Source: Larix sibirica
Lineage: Eukaryota > Streptophyta > Pinopsida > Pinales > Pinaceae
Direction: 5' to 3'
Length of the DNA stretch: 10,256 nt
NCBI GenBank assembly: GCA_004151065.3
Contig: NWUY0300012785.1
Span: 15,240 to 25,495 of the forward strand
Below are positions 1 to 8,250 of this stretch, one piece after another. Within the stretch, counting starts at the first letter, position 1, and the number at the start of each line of letters is the position of its first letter. The translations under genes were made by a program, and so were the position numbers. A model generated the notes under the pieces. It saw only the letters and a list, made by a program, of their open reading frames with translations. It was not told where the DNA came from and did not search any database.

Positions 1-1198
1 ATTTTAGTTATATGCACCCTTACTTGCTATATACATGAGAAACTTTGCATATTTGTGTATAATGGTTTGCATTCTTATGGATGCACATAAATATTTTAAG
101 TATTTTTTGGTCCACCAGAGTTTTGGTCCAGTTTTTTCCGGTTCAGATTTCTTGGCTCTGCTAGTTTGATGACTGGTCCAGCTCTGATAACACTGGTTCT
201 GATTCTAGAGCAATGAATACAATCACTATCAAAGTTCACTTCCTTGTAGCCCACATGAACAATCTCATGGATGGACTTCAAGGTTCAAGTCAAAGTTGTC
301 GCACTCAGACTCAGCTAGCCTAGGACTTGACAATACTCGATAACTCAGGAAAGATTCGACGAATACAAGAAAAACTCAAAATAGAGTCTGGGCGAGTCTT
401 GGCAAGTCTTGGCAGGTGGTGAGTTCAAGGCCGATTGGATAGAGATATGATCTTTGGCAAGTGGATATGATTGAACGTCTGTTTCTGGACAAAAGATAAT
501 AATAATAAGCAGTTGTAATCAGAAGGCTACATTTTATGGAGTTATTTTCATGGGACTAATACCAACTCAAAGGACAGAGATGTAATGTGGTTCTGACAGA
601 CAAACGTGGAATGTAGGAAAATGTGTAATGCAGTTGTGATTATCTGTATAGAGATTTGAATGAATTTAGCTCCATGTTTTCAGTTACGGAGGGCATGGTT
701 GAGCTAACTGTTCTTTAGTTGGTTTATCTGTTGTGTTATTTTTCCGGTTTCCCCCGATGCCTACAGGCTGCAGCATATGGCTGTAGCTATGGGTATGTCA
801 AGCACGGTCATGATCATGACGATTTGCCACACTTGTAAGAGGATTTCACGAACATTTCTAGTGTTTCAGAGGAAAATGGTAAATCAATAGTCGCACAGAG
901 AGCGAGAAAGGATATTGGTAAATGAAGATTGTGAGTGTGACAGCCTCATCCATCATCTCATGTTATTCTTGGCAATATCAGCTGGTATCACTAAATTTTC
1001 CAAGGGTATGGTATCCTTCAGTACTAAGTCGTTGCCAATCTTTTCTGATTTTAATGGTGTACAGTCAAATGTAGTTAACATTGGTAATGATAACAATAAT
1101 AATGAAATCAGAGGGGGAATTATAAAGCCAGATGGCAAGGCCATATCATATAATAAGAGAAGGGACAGGAAGGGAAAGGGTGTGAATGAGAGACAGAC
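1..1198. other. Region without a supported gene
   Basis: No reading frame here resembles a protein I recognise. If the GRIM-19 exon at 1199-1413 is live, the part next to it is the start of that gene's first intron on the minus strand. The region holds a short decamer repeat (384-413), a TAA-repeat stretch near 497-510, a 14-bp palindrome (807-820) and a weak candidate plus-strand splice acceptor at about 766. I searched the minus strand by eye for the next GRIM-19 exon (a basic ALKEEKYAARR-like stretch in the plant protein) and did not find it. Confidence 0.5.
384..413. repeat. Three tandem 10-bp repeats
   Basis: Three consecutive decamers read GAGTCTGGGC, GAGTCTTGGC and AAGTCTTGGC, each differing from the next by one base. 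Looser GACTC/GAGTC-type motifs occur on either side (about 306-350 and near 420). It looks like a remnant of dispersed repeat rather than a gene part. The element of origin is not recognised. Confidence 0.5.
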
Positions 1199-1413
1199 CT
1201 TCTGTATTTGTTGCCCTGACCGACCTGGTACATGCCATATGAGATGATGCCGAAAGATGCCAAGAAGACAGCGACTGCCCCAGGGCCCTTGCTGGGAATC
1301 CTTCGACTGTAGCGAATGGGAGGGAATCCACCAGGAGGAGGGCCGTCCTGCAACACCGGCATCTCCTTCACGCTAGTGATGCCCGCCTTCCCCCTGATCG
1401 CTGCCTCCGTCAT
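1199..1413 (-). CDS. GRIM-19/NDUFA13 homologue, first coding exon (partial)
   Basis: This is the N-terminal part of the plant homologue of NDUFA13/GRIM-19, an accessory subunit of mitochondrial complex I in the inner membrane. The ATG at 1413 opens 71 full codons. Recognisable landmarks are [11 protein letters not shown], then [18 protein letters not shown] (residues 22-39), then a hydrophobic segment at about 45-63 ([17 protein letters not shown]) that would be the single membrane helix, then VGQGNKYRR. This closely follows the Arabidopsis protein as I remember it. The exon most likely ends at 1199, where AG|GTCTGT offers a GT donor splitting the second Arg codon (phase 2). Beyond it the frame runs into an unrelated S/H/P/F-rich tail. 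The family protein is about 140 residues, so about half is missing and presumably lies in later exons past a long intron. The exon has no stop or frameshift. A retained gene fragment cannot be excluded. Confidence 0.85.
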
Positions 1414-1794
1414 TTTGCCCCTTACCTCCTTACCTGCTTGCCTTTCTTCTTTGTTCGTTCCCTCTCTTCTCTAACCCCTGGTAGATCGATGCAAAAGCCC
1501 TTCTTCCTCCCAATTCTCTTCTACTGTTTTCTTATCATATGCAAATGTCTGTCAAAATGAGTATGTGGCCGGGAAGTTAAAAATATAAATATAAAATACC
1601 ACCAAGTGAGTTGTCTTTCGTTGAGCCTCTTTTAGTTCGCTTGTATACAATGTTAAAAACTCTCGTGGCACCCACAAAGATAAAACGTAGATATTCAAAC
1701 GCATCAAAAGAGAAGTGAGAGGAAACGATATCGTAGTCTTTATAGCTAATATGGTTGTGGGTAAGAAGGATGAGGCTAAAGACATATTAGGGAA
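1414..1794 (-). promoter_or_regulatory. Presumed 5'UTR and promoter of the GRIM-19 gene
   Basis: Read on the minus strand, 1414-1550 is purine-rich and free of similarity to the flanking retroelements, fitting a 5'UTR. An AT-rich block at 1578-1598 contains a TATA-like TATATTTATA on the minus strand (1581-1593), about 170-180 bp upstream of the ATG. Transcription starting near 1550 would give a leader of roughly 130-140 nt. Older LINE sequence begins at about 1795, so the unique promoter is at most about 380 bp. Only the position and base composition support this call. Confidence 0.35.
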
Positions 1795-1961
1795 ATAAGG
1801 GTAGAAAACGATGGGCTTTTATGTAAGTTTACCTTAGTTCCATTAGGGTTAAAGATCTCCTAAATTGCATTGATTATATTCTTATGATTTGTTTTTTTAG
1901 AACGTAGTATTATTATCTCTCTCATTTATCGAATAGCTTTATTCTTTTAGTCTATAAGCAG
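1795..1961 (-). mobile_element. LINE element A, fragment downstream of the endonuclease domain
   Basis: The minus strand carries the spacer between the endonuclease and RT domains of an L1-type ORF2. Pieces seen are KKETAYRLKE, then a stop, then SYSINERDNNTTF, and after a frameshift KKTNHKNIINAI, a stop where Trp is usual, and EIFNPNGTKV. This parallels the intact-looking text of element B (LKSRAIW, NTKCFHRFV, NSIWDIRKADGTVV). Similarity becomes unclear below about 1828 and is lost by about 1795. The reverse transcriptase that should follow is absent, so the 3' half was deleted or rearranged. This is the same element as 2184-2331 and 9264-10130. Confidence 0.6.
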
Positions 1962-1974
1962 TCTCTTTCTTATC
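1962..1974. repeat. SINE target-site duplication, copy 1
   Basis: TCTCTTTCTTATC lies directly beyond the A-tail of the SINE. It matches 2171-2183 at 12 of 13 positions (C versus A at position 8). Confidence 0.65.
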
Positions 1975-2092
1975 CTTTTTTTTCCATCGAAAGAATGTCA
2001 CAGGGCCCACCCGAAGGGGCCTCACCCTGTCAAAAACCTAAATGCCGAGGAATTAGCTACCCCGGTGGAGGAACTTGACCCCAACGGACCCA

Positions 2093-2103
2093 GGAATTGA
2101 ACC
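2093..2103 (-). promoter_or_regulatory. Pol III internal promoter, box B
   Basis: GGTTCAATTCC on the minus strand fits the GGTTCRANNCC consensus of box B. It is the T-loop equivalent of the ancestral tRNA. Confidence 0.8.
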
Positions 2104-2140
2104 CCTGACCTCTGGCCTGCAACGGCTTGTCATTTGGGTC

Positions 2141-2156
2141 CCAACCACCTAAGCTA
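2141..2156 (-). promoter_or_regulatory. Pol III internal promoter, box A
   Basis: TAGCTTAGGTGGTTGG on the minus strand fits the TRGYNNARNNGG consensus of box A. It lies about 15 nt inside the SINE 5' end, as expected for a tRNA-derived head. Confidence 0.8.
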
Positions 2157-2170
2157 GTAGTTGAGGCTAA

Positions 2171-2183
2171 TCTCTTTATTATC
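2171..2183. repeat. SINE target-site duplication, copy 2
   Basis: TCTCTTTATTATC abuts the tRNA-like head of the SINE. It pairs with 1962-1974 with one mismatch. Confidence 0.65.
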
Positions 2184-2237
2184 TAAAAGGTCATTCTTTC
2201 TACCCTCTATTCTTATCCAAAAGGTAATTCTTTCTAC
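2181..2237. repeat. 34-bp-period tandem duplication inside element A
   Basis: The 23-mer at 2181-2203 recurs at 2215-2237 with 21 of 23 identical bases (shared core AAAAGGT, then ATTCTTTCTAC). The duplication lies in the LINE coding text, where the minus strand reads RKNYLLDK once and then a degenerate second copy. It borders the SINE insertion and may be a local replication slip. Confidence 0.65.
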
Positions 2238-2331
2238 TTTCTAACTCCTTAAAGGCATGTACTAAAGAATATTTTAGCATCATTATGTTTAAATAGATCA
2301 TTTATTTCTATTTTTAACTCTTTATGTGTAT
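2184..2331 (-). mobile_element. LINE element A, middle fragment between the SINE and element B
   Basis: The minus strand reads THKELKIEINDLFKHNDAKI, then after a small shift KELESRKNYLLDK. This is the helical stretch that follows the endonuclease domain in L1-type ORF2 and resembles EKEMEHIHALYKSGHMPQ and LTTLESSRMYCL in element B. It continues the endonuclease text that stops at 9264 on the other side of element B. The join point is the TSD, 2316-2331. Confidence 0.65.
2316..2331. repeat. Target-site duplication of LINE element B, left copy
   Basis: AACTCTTTATGTGTAT occurs here and again, without mismatch, at 9248-9263. The first two A residues may belong to the A-tail at the right end, so the true duplication is 14-16 bp. 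It is preceded by five T residues, giving a TT/AA-type nick site as used by L1-type endonucleases. Confidence 0.88.
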
Positions 2332-2819
2332 TTTGAAATTTGACCATTAGATATTCATCTTCCGTGACGTTTTGGGTGAGTTTGGGAAGGTCTACAGAAA
2401 ATGAGGATTTGATTAGTTTTAGGGTTTTATACCAGATGGGATTACGATTCTCCGGGTTACTACACATGGGTTCGACATTTTCCTATTACTAATTACAGAT
2501 TTGGGGATCCTCTTGACGACATCTATTTAGGAGTACAGTAAAATGGTATGGATTTTTTGCCAGTGGTGAAATCCCTGGTATAGGAGAAGCTGGTAGTTTC
2601 ATTATACCTCTCTGTAATTTTGAGTAGATGATTCCAGCTCATATTACAGGGTTGCGGGGGAATTAGGGTTCTTTGTCTTTTAACTGGATCTGGGAGGTTT
2701 ACTGGTATCTTCCCAGTTCTTATTGTCAGTTGCACTGCGGCGTTACATGGATACTTTGATATCTATGTAGTTTTTGGCTTTATATATGATGTGAGGATCA
2801 CTTGGCTTTCGTTTTCAAC
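2332..2819 (+). other. 5'UTR of LINE element B
   Basis: About 490 bp precede ORF1 with no coding similarity on either strand. LINE promoters are internal, so the promoter should lie here. Two telo-box-like motifs are visible: TTAGGGTTT at 2419-2427 (reverse complement AAACCCTAA) and TTAGGGTT at 2663-2670. A TATATA motif lies near 2781-2786. Their function is inferred only. Confidence 0.55.
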
Positions 2820-4660
2820 ATGGAGCACGTGAACCCTCACATTGGAAAGCCACTAACTACGAAGATGTGATCTTCGATGAAAGATGGGAGAGAGGTGGCA
2901 TTCTACATCCCGACCATGTATATTGGGAACTTTACTATCAACAACACTGGGAACTTAGAGGAGCTACCGGGATTAAGGACGGGATTAATGTAACCAGAAA
3001 ACGGTCATCGCAGGAACCGCCTGGCTCGGTAGCGGATAGAGAGGAAATAACGTCCAACCGTAATGTGGGGTTACACGAGACTGGTGGTGGACAGTACCCA
3101 TGCGCAGACAATATACCTCTGGAACCCAAAACTCAAGATAATAATCATCGTGTTTCTGAGCACCCTGGTAAGAAGACTATGGGCAAAGCGTTTGGGCATG
3201 GTGGTCGATATCATAAGAGATCTAAGAGGTGGAATATACGTGGAGACGAGCGCAAGATGGTGTTGGGTAAGGATATCGGTTTGGAGCATGTTGTTGACCT
3301 CTCCTTCATTGAATTGGTGGGAAAATTTAGTTATAAGGTAATGCGGCAAGGAGAGATTGAGGGTTGGGAAGAATCAATTTGGAAACCTCTCATAGGTTAT
3401 TTCCCTGAGATTTCCATCTTATCCAGGGGCTGGTATGGTTTTATTTTCCAACAAGCTAAACATGCCACTTTGGTTTTGAATAGGACGTGGTTGAAAGGTC
3501 ATGGTAGACTCATGCTAAAAGGATGGCACTTGGCCTTTGACCCATGTACTGAAAATATTTGTTTTCGACATTTATGGGTTCTTATGCCAGATTTCCCCTT
3601 GGCAATGTGGCATCAGGAGGCTTTTGAAGCAGTCGAGAACCATCTTGGAAGATTTATCCATGTTGAGGACAAGATTCTTAAAGGGATGGATAAGAGGTTG
3701 GAAGAATGTTAGTAGAGGTGGACATCACCAAGGGTTTTCTAGATGGGTTGGAGATAGAAATGGAGGGGTAGAACCTTTTACCAGCACCTGGACTATTGGG
3801 GTATACCTTTCAGGTGCACCAAGTGTCGGGAAGTGGGACATGTATGGAAAAATTGCAGATTTGTTGCTTCTACATCTGATAGTGAGGAGTCTATAGAGAA
3901 TTTTGGGGAATGGACGTCAGAAGATTGTAGTATTAGCAGCGAGTTGGAGGAGGCGGATCCAACGTCGGCACAGTCTACTCAAGTGGTGGATGGAACAGAC
4001 TCTTCAGATGGGCCTTCGATTATTGGTAACTTAAAATCCATAGATCCTACCCTTTTTCATAGTTTAGATGAAGATGGCCTTAAACAAATTTCTAGCAGTG
4101 CTCTTGCTCTAAAGCTCCTCAGGGAAAATGTGTCTGGTGGAGATCTTTTGGATCCAGAAACACATTCGGGATGGTTCACGGGTGTTGACCCGTCGACTCA
4201 AGGTGGGGATAACCTTAATCCAACATCTCTTGGCACATTACAGACCTTGGTGGGAGTCAGTCGGGCCCTTGGAGATCCTATACAGGATCATGAGGACATT
4301 ACTGTACATTCTTTAGGGGAAAGGGAATTAATTCCTCCTGTGGCTTCTTCGGAGGGATTTTCTGCGAAGATAGGTAATGTAAGGGGGGATAAGGAGTCAG
4401 CAGGGAGGCCTTCTACAAACATGTTGTCCCTATCATACCTTGATATTGTCAAAAAATATCAGATTCCAATTTTGGTAGGTACTATCCCTAAAGAGGATTT
4501 GGGGATTTTGCCTGATGGGTCGTTTAAAGACACAGATCCAAATTTTCAACCCTTCGGATTTGACAAGATACCGAAAGGTGCCATAAAGGGAGGGTTAGCA
4601 ACAGAACTATCCCCATTAAAAACAATAAGTGCTAGGAAGAGATCCACCGCGACTTCTTAG
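2820..4660 (+). pseudogene. LINE ORF1 (gag-like RNA-binding protein), frameshifted
   Basis: ORF1 of plant L1 elements makes an RNA-binding protein that packages the element's RNA. The long frame at 2867-3712 carries a DUF4283-like domain at about residues 145-250, with FSYKVMRQGEIEGW, ISILSRGWYGFIFQQAKHAT, LKGWHLAFDPCTE and WVLMPDFPLAMWH. The text then shifts frame (MLVEVDITKGFLDGLEIEME, a TAG at 3769) and shifts back before a CCHC knuckle, CTKCREVGHVWKNC (3815-3856, C-x2-C-x4-H-x4-C). A 268-residue acidic, Ser/Thr-rich tail follows and ends in RKRSTATS at 4660. The start is unclear. ATG 2820 leads to MEHVNPHIGKPLTTKM and then a TGA, while the frame that becomes the DUF4283 part has no ATG near its beginning. 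At least two indels, plus one at the N-terminus, make the copy non-functional. Confidence 0.8.
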
Positions 4661-4754
4661 AGAACAACAGAGACAACGCCACAAGGGGAGTTATGTTTAT
4701 ACAATGGACACCAGGATCTTAGAGTAAACAAAGCCTTGGCGAGGGAAAAAAAAT

Positions 4755-5835
4755 ATGATAGTTATGTCTCTCAGTATCCGTGGAGTGGGGGAATACTCCA
4801 AAAAAATATCCCTCGAGAGGCTCATAACCTCACAATCACCTGATATTATTCTTCTGCAAGAGACAATGGTCTCGGGCGAGAAGGCTCGAGCTTTTATTTC
4901 AAAAATAGTGTTGGGATGGGAAATTGCTACTGTTGAACCTATCGGATTATCTGGTGGGTTACTTTCGGTGTGGAATCCAAAGAGGGGTTATTTTACAGCT
5001 TGCCATACGGCAACAGGCATCTTAATTTCTAGGAAGTATGTAGGTTTTTATGATGAACTGAACCTTATTAATTGCTATGGGATATATAAGGAGCGAGAAG
5101 CATTTTGGGGAAAGGTAAAAGATGATGGTATTTTGCAATTGTCATCCTTAATTATCGGTGGAGATCTGAACTTGAATTTTGGTGTTGCAGAAATCTGGGG
5201 TAGTCATGCCCGTTTAGATCCGTTGGGGGGTTTTTTTAGTCAATTATTCCAATCTGTTGGTTTGATATATATTGGACAGAACTCATCGGCACCCACATGG
5301 AGAAATAAATGAACGAGAGAGGATGGTCTTGTGAAGAGATTGAACAGATTTATGTTATCAGATACACAGTTGGATTCCATGTTCAGTTGTAGGACTTCGA
5401 CTGAGTTAATTCTGATCTCGGATCACTCCCCTATTTTCCTACAGTTGGATCCCACTAGACATAAGATCTTTTACCCATTTAAATTTAATCATTCATGGAA
5501 CAAAGAATCAAATTTCAGAGATATGATTAGATTGGAATGGCAGAAGATGAACAATATTACTCATACATCTACTATGAAAAGATTGGTAAAAAAGCTTCAT
5601 CTTCTAAAATTTGTTGTGAAGAAATGGGAAATAGATAGAAAGGAGGAGCTTGCTAAAGAGTTGATGGAATGTGAGAAGGAAATGGAGCATATTCATGCTC
5701 TTTACAAGAGTGGACATATGCCCCAACATGTTATTACCAGATTGACAACATTGGAATCTTCACGTATGTATTGTTTACAACTAGAAGAATAAAAGTGGCA
5801 ATTAAAAAGCAGAGCAATTTGGATTGCTCGGGGGG
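4755..5835 (+). pseudogene. ORF2 endonuclease domain (AP/EEP type)
   Basis: This is an exonuclease-endonuclease-phosphatase fold that nicks chromosomal DNA to start target-primed reverse transcription. Motifs visible are SLSIRGVG (usually SWNIRG), LLQETM with the metal-binding Glu at 4860, GLSGGLLSVWNP, NCYGIYKEREAFW, GGDLNLNF with Asp and Asn at residues 137 and 139, PTWRNK, then LNRFMLS (usually LDRF) and LISDHSPIF with Asp-His at 5421-5426. A single TGA (5310-5312) interrupts an otherwise open frame of 346 codons and looks like a CGA to TGA change. The Asn of the first motif is Ser (AGT at 4773) and the Asp of LDR is Asn. So this enzyme would probably be impaired even without the stop. A helical, Glu/Lys-rich linker (about 5580-5835) follows. 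Confidence 0.88.
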
Positions 5836-7705
5836 TCAAAATACAAAGTGCTTTCATAGATTTGTGAATGACAGGAGGGCACAAAACTCTATATGGGACA
5901 TTAGGAAGGCAGATGGAACCGTGGTCACTGAACCAAAACAAATTAAGGCAGAAGTTGCTAGTCATTTCCACCACCTATTTTATGACTTGGGACAACATCT
6001 ATTGTTGATCAAATGCATATAGTTCAGAAATTTCCAAGATTCTTTACAGGTCAAGAAGGTGATTTTGTGGATGAGCCAATCAAACTGGAGGAAATTGAAT
6101 CAGTACTTAAGGGTTCTGCAAAATCAAAAAGTCTGGGGCCAGACGACTGGACAGTGGATCTTTTCTTGGAATATTTTGATATCATGGGATTAGATATTCT
6201 TGAGGCAATTGAAGAATCGAGGACATTTGGATATATATATATGAGGCACTCATCTCTACATACATTGCTTTGATTCTGAAGTGTCAGCGTCCTCAAACTT
6301 TCAATGATTACAAGCCCATTTCCTTGTGTAACTTGATATATAAGGTGATTGCAAAGATAATCGCGAAAAGGATTAAGCCAACTCTATCTAGACACATTTT
6401 CATAGAGCAATTCAGTTTTTAGAAAATAGGTAGATACTTAATGCTATATGGGTAGCACAAGAGGCATTTCACAACATAAAGGCCATGGTTCTGGAACTTG
6501 ATTTGGCTAAAGCGTATGATCGGTTAGATTGGGGGTTTCTCATACTGATATTACCACAGACATGTATGTCTCTTTCTACTACCAATTGGATTATGGCATG
6601 TTTTGTTTCAACTAATTACGCAATATTGGTCAATGGCTCTCCAACCAACTCTTTCATGGGATTGAGGGGGGTGAGATAGGGTTTTCCACTATCTCCTCCT
6701 CTTCTTTTTTTGCTGATGATTGAAGGCTTAAGCAGTCTTATTGAAGGGGAGAGGTATGTTGGGCATATAAAAGGGATTAAGATAACATCAGTGGTCATAA
6801 TCACCCATCTGCTCTTTGTGGATGATGTAATGATCTTTGGGGAAGCTACAAATGATGAATGGAGAACATATAAGGAATTATTGAATATCTTATGTTGAGC
6901 CTCAGGTATGCACATTAATGAACAAAAATTTGCTCTTCTTCACCATGGGGTGTCGGAGGAAGAGTTAATATTATTTAAGCAGATTATACCTTATTGTACC
7001 CAATCACTCGTAGATGGCATCAAATATTTGGGTTTTTTCCTAAAACCCAATAATTATGTAGTTAAGGACTGGTATTGGCTTATCAAAAGATTCGAGACGC
7101 ATATTAGTCATTGGTGTCTACGTTGGCTATCAATGGGGGGCGGACTCACATTGATTAAATTGGTCTTAGTTAATCTTCCAGTATATTGGATCACCCTGTG
7201 CAAGATTCCAAAATCCGTCATACATGCTATAAATTGCAGGATATACAACTTTATGTGGTCCAGATTTTGTGATAAAATGAAGTTTCATTTTATTCGATGG
7301 GATAGAGTGGTCAGACCCATAGTGTATGGTGGATGGGGCATACAAATTTTATATATTTTTTCCAAAGCACTCGCAGCAAAAAGCTTGTGGAGAGCCTTAT
7401 TTGTGGACAACTTGTGGCACAAGGTCATCATTGGTAAGTATTTTAAATTTTTTATTGTTGAACAATGGATTAGATTACGTAGGAAAAATAAAAGGGGTGT
7501 GTCAAACATCTGGAATGCTCTAGTATATTCATCCAATATACTAAAGGTTTGGTTGGCGTGGATACCTAGTAGAGGTAACCACATACGGGTTGGCATGGAC
7601 CCGATTGTGGGTGGACCAAAGAACTACAAAGTTTCAGAAGCTCTCATACAGAGGTTACATGATTCTGGAAAATTTACTTTGGACCATGTTAGGAGAGAGG
7701 GATAG
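5836..7705 (+). pseudogene. ORF2 reverse transcriptase domain and connection
   Basis: The RT copies the LINE RNA at the nicked target. The pre-RT segment NTKCFHRFVNDRRAQNSIWD is followed by SAKSKSLGPDDWTVDLF (usually KSPGPDGW), then NDYKPISLCNLIYKVIAKII and FIEQFSF. Next come LELDLAKAYDRLDW with the first catalytic Asp at 6500, GLRGVR-stop-GFPLSP, and LLFVDDVMIFGEA with the catalytic FVDD at 6815-6826. ASGMHINEQK and KYLGFFLKPNNY are the usual thumb-entry motifs, followed by the conserved GGGLTLIKLVLVNLPVYW and YGGWGIQ stretch. Catalytic Asp residues are all present. The text needs three frames plus the stops at 6420, 6677 and 6896. From 6437 to 7705 it stays in a single frame. Confidence 0.88.
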
Positions 7706-8250
7706 TCAGCTTATCTGGGGATAGTTGGATTGGCCCTGATGAGCTGAATTTAACGAATGGTCTTGATAGGGAATGGATACAATATACTATGGGATTACAA
7801 AGACGGGGTATTAATTTGACTACACGGGAGGATATGTTGGCTTGGTCATGGGATAGAGTTGAGGGTATTATTTCAGCAAAAGAGGCATACTCGGCTCTTC
7901 TAATGGGAATACATGCAGAGATTAGTGGTTGGAAAAAAGACTTATGGCGATGTTGTTCACCTCTAAAATGCAAGCTCTTCTTTTGGTTATCACTAAGCAA
8001 CATAATCCTTACATGGGATAACTTAGTAAAAAGAGGCCTTTATGGTCCGGGAATATGACACTTATGAATGCAGGATAGGGAGACGATTATCCATTTGTTT
8101 ATTAACTGCTCATTTGTGTGTGAGATTTGGAAAATCCTGGAGGACAATCTGAATACTATTGGGGCGTGGGCTAGCGATACTTTGGAACATTGTTTGATAA
8201 ATTGGAGGAGCAGGAATAAGAACTACGTTGAATTACCAATTTTAGCCTAA
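7706..8250 (+). pseudogene. ORF2 zinc-binding domain (zf-RVT type)
   Basis: After the frameshift at about 7705 the frame reads DRVEGIISAKEAYSALLMG, then LKCKLFFWLSLSNIILTWDN and LVKRGLYGPGI, which is the zf-RVT signature of plant LINE polyproteins. The family's Cys-x2-Cys should follow GPGI. Here both positions are TGA (8056-8058 and 8065-8067), separated by HL. The downstream ligands remain as IHLFINCSF. A further TAA at 8248-8250 precedes WEIWQARNQFIF. The domain probably helps in nucleic-acid binding, which is inference from the family. Confidence 0.78.

Larger units (their letters stand above)
1975..2170 (-). mobile_element. tRNA-derived SINE, full length, about 196 bp
   Basis: On the minus strand the element starts near 2170 with a tRNA-like head. 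The RNA polymerase III box A is TAGCTTAGGTGGTTGG (2141-2156) and box B is GGTTCAATTCC (2093-2103), about 37 bp apart as in tRNA genes. A body unrelated to tRNA follows, containing an inverted-repeat-rich segment around 2000-2025 (GGCCCCTTCGGGTGGGCC on the minus strand). It ends in eight A residues (1976-1983). The flanks carry a 13-bp imperfect TSD. SINEs encode no protein and depend on a LINE's reverse transcriptase; an L1-type partner would fit an A-tail, but no 3'-end similarity to element B was found. The family name is not recognised. The insertion lies inside LINE element A, about 560 bp upstream of the GRIM-19 start codon. Confidence 0.85.

Noticed and set aside
915-1247. 110-residue plus-strand ORF
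   Set aside because: Composition is low in information (an NNNN run, a basic tail), it overlaps the real GRIM-19 exon antisense, and it matches no family I know.
1552-1785. 77-residue minus-strand ORF upstream of the GRIM-19 exon
   Set aside because: It covers the presumed TATA and 5'UTR region, has no recognisable motif and no continuation of LINE similarity.
1812-1817. TGGGCT, a site II-type promoter element of mitochondrial-protein genes
   Set aside because: It lies at the blurred edge of the element A fragment, about 400 bp from the ATG, and a single hexamer is expected by chance.
2093-2156. A true tRNA gene
   Set aside because: Box A and box B are present, but a cloverleaf with paired acceptor ends is not, and the sequence continues into a SINE body with an A-tail.
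2249-2467. 72-residue minus-strand ORF
   Set aside because: It straddles the left junction of element B: half is 5'UTR antisense and half is element A. It is a chimera created by insertion.
3063-3349. Overlapping 92-residue ORFs on both strands
   Set aside because: They are shadows of the ORF1 frame that leads into the DUF4283-like domain.
8056-8067. Selenocysteine or stop-codon recoding at the twin TGA
   Set aside because: Land plants lack selenocysteine insertion, and other stops and frameshifts in the same ORF already show it is dead.
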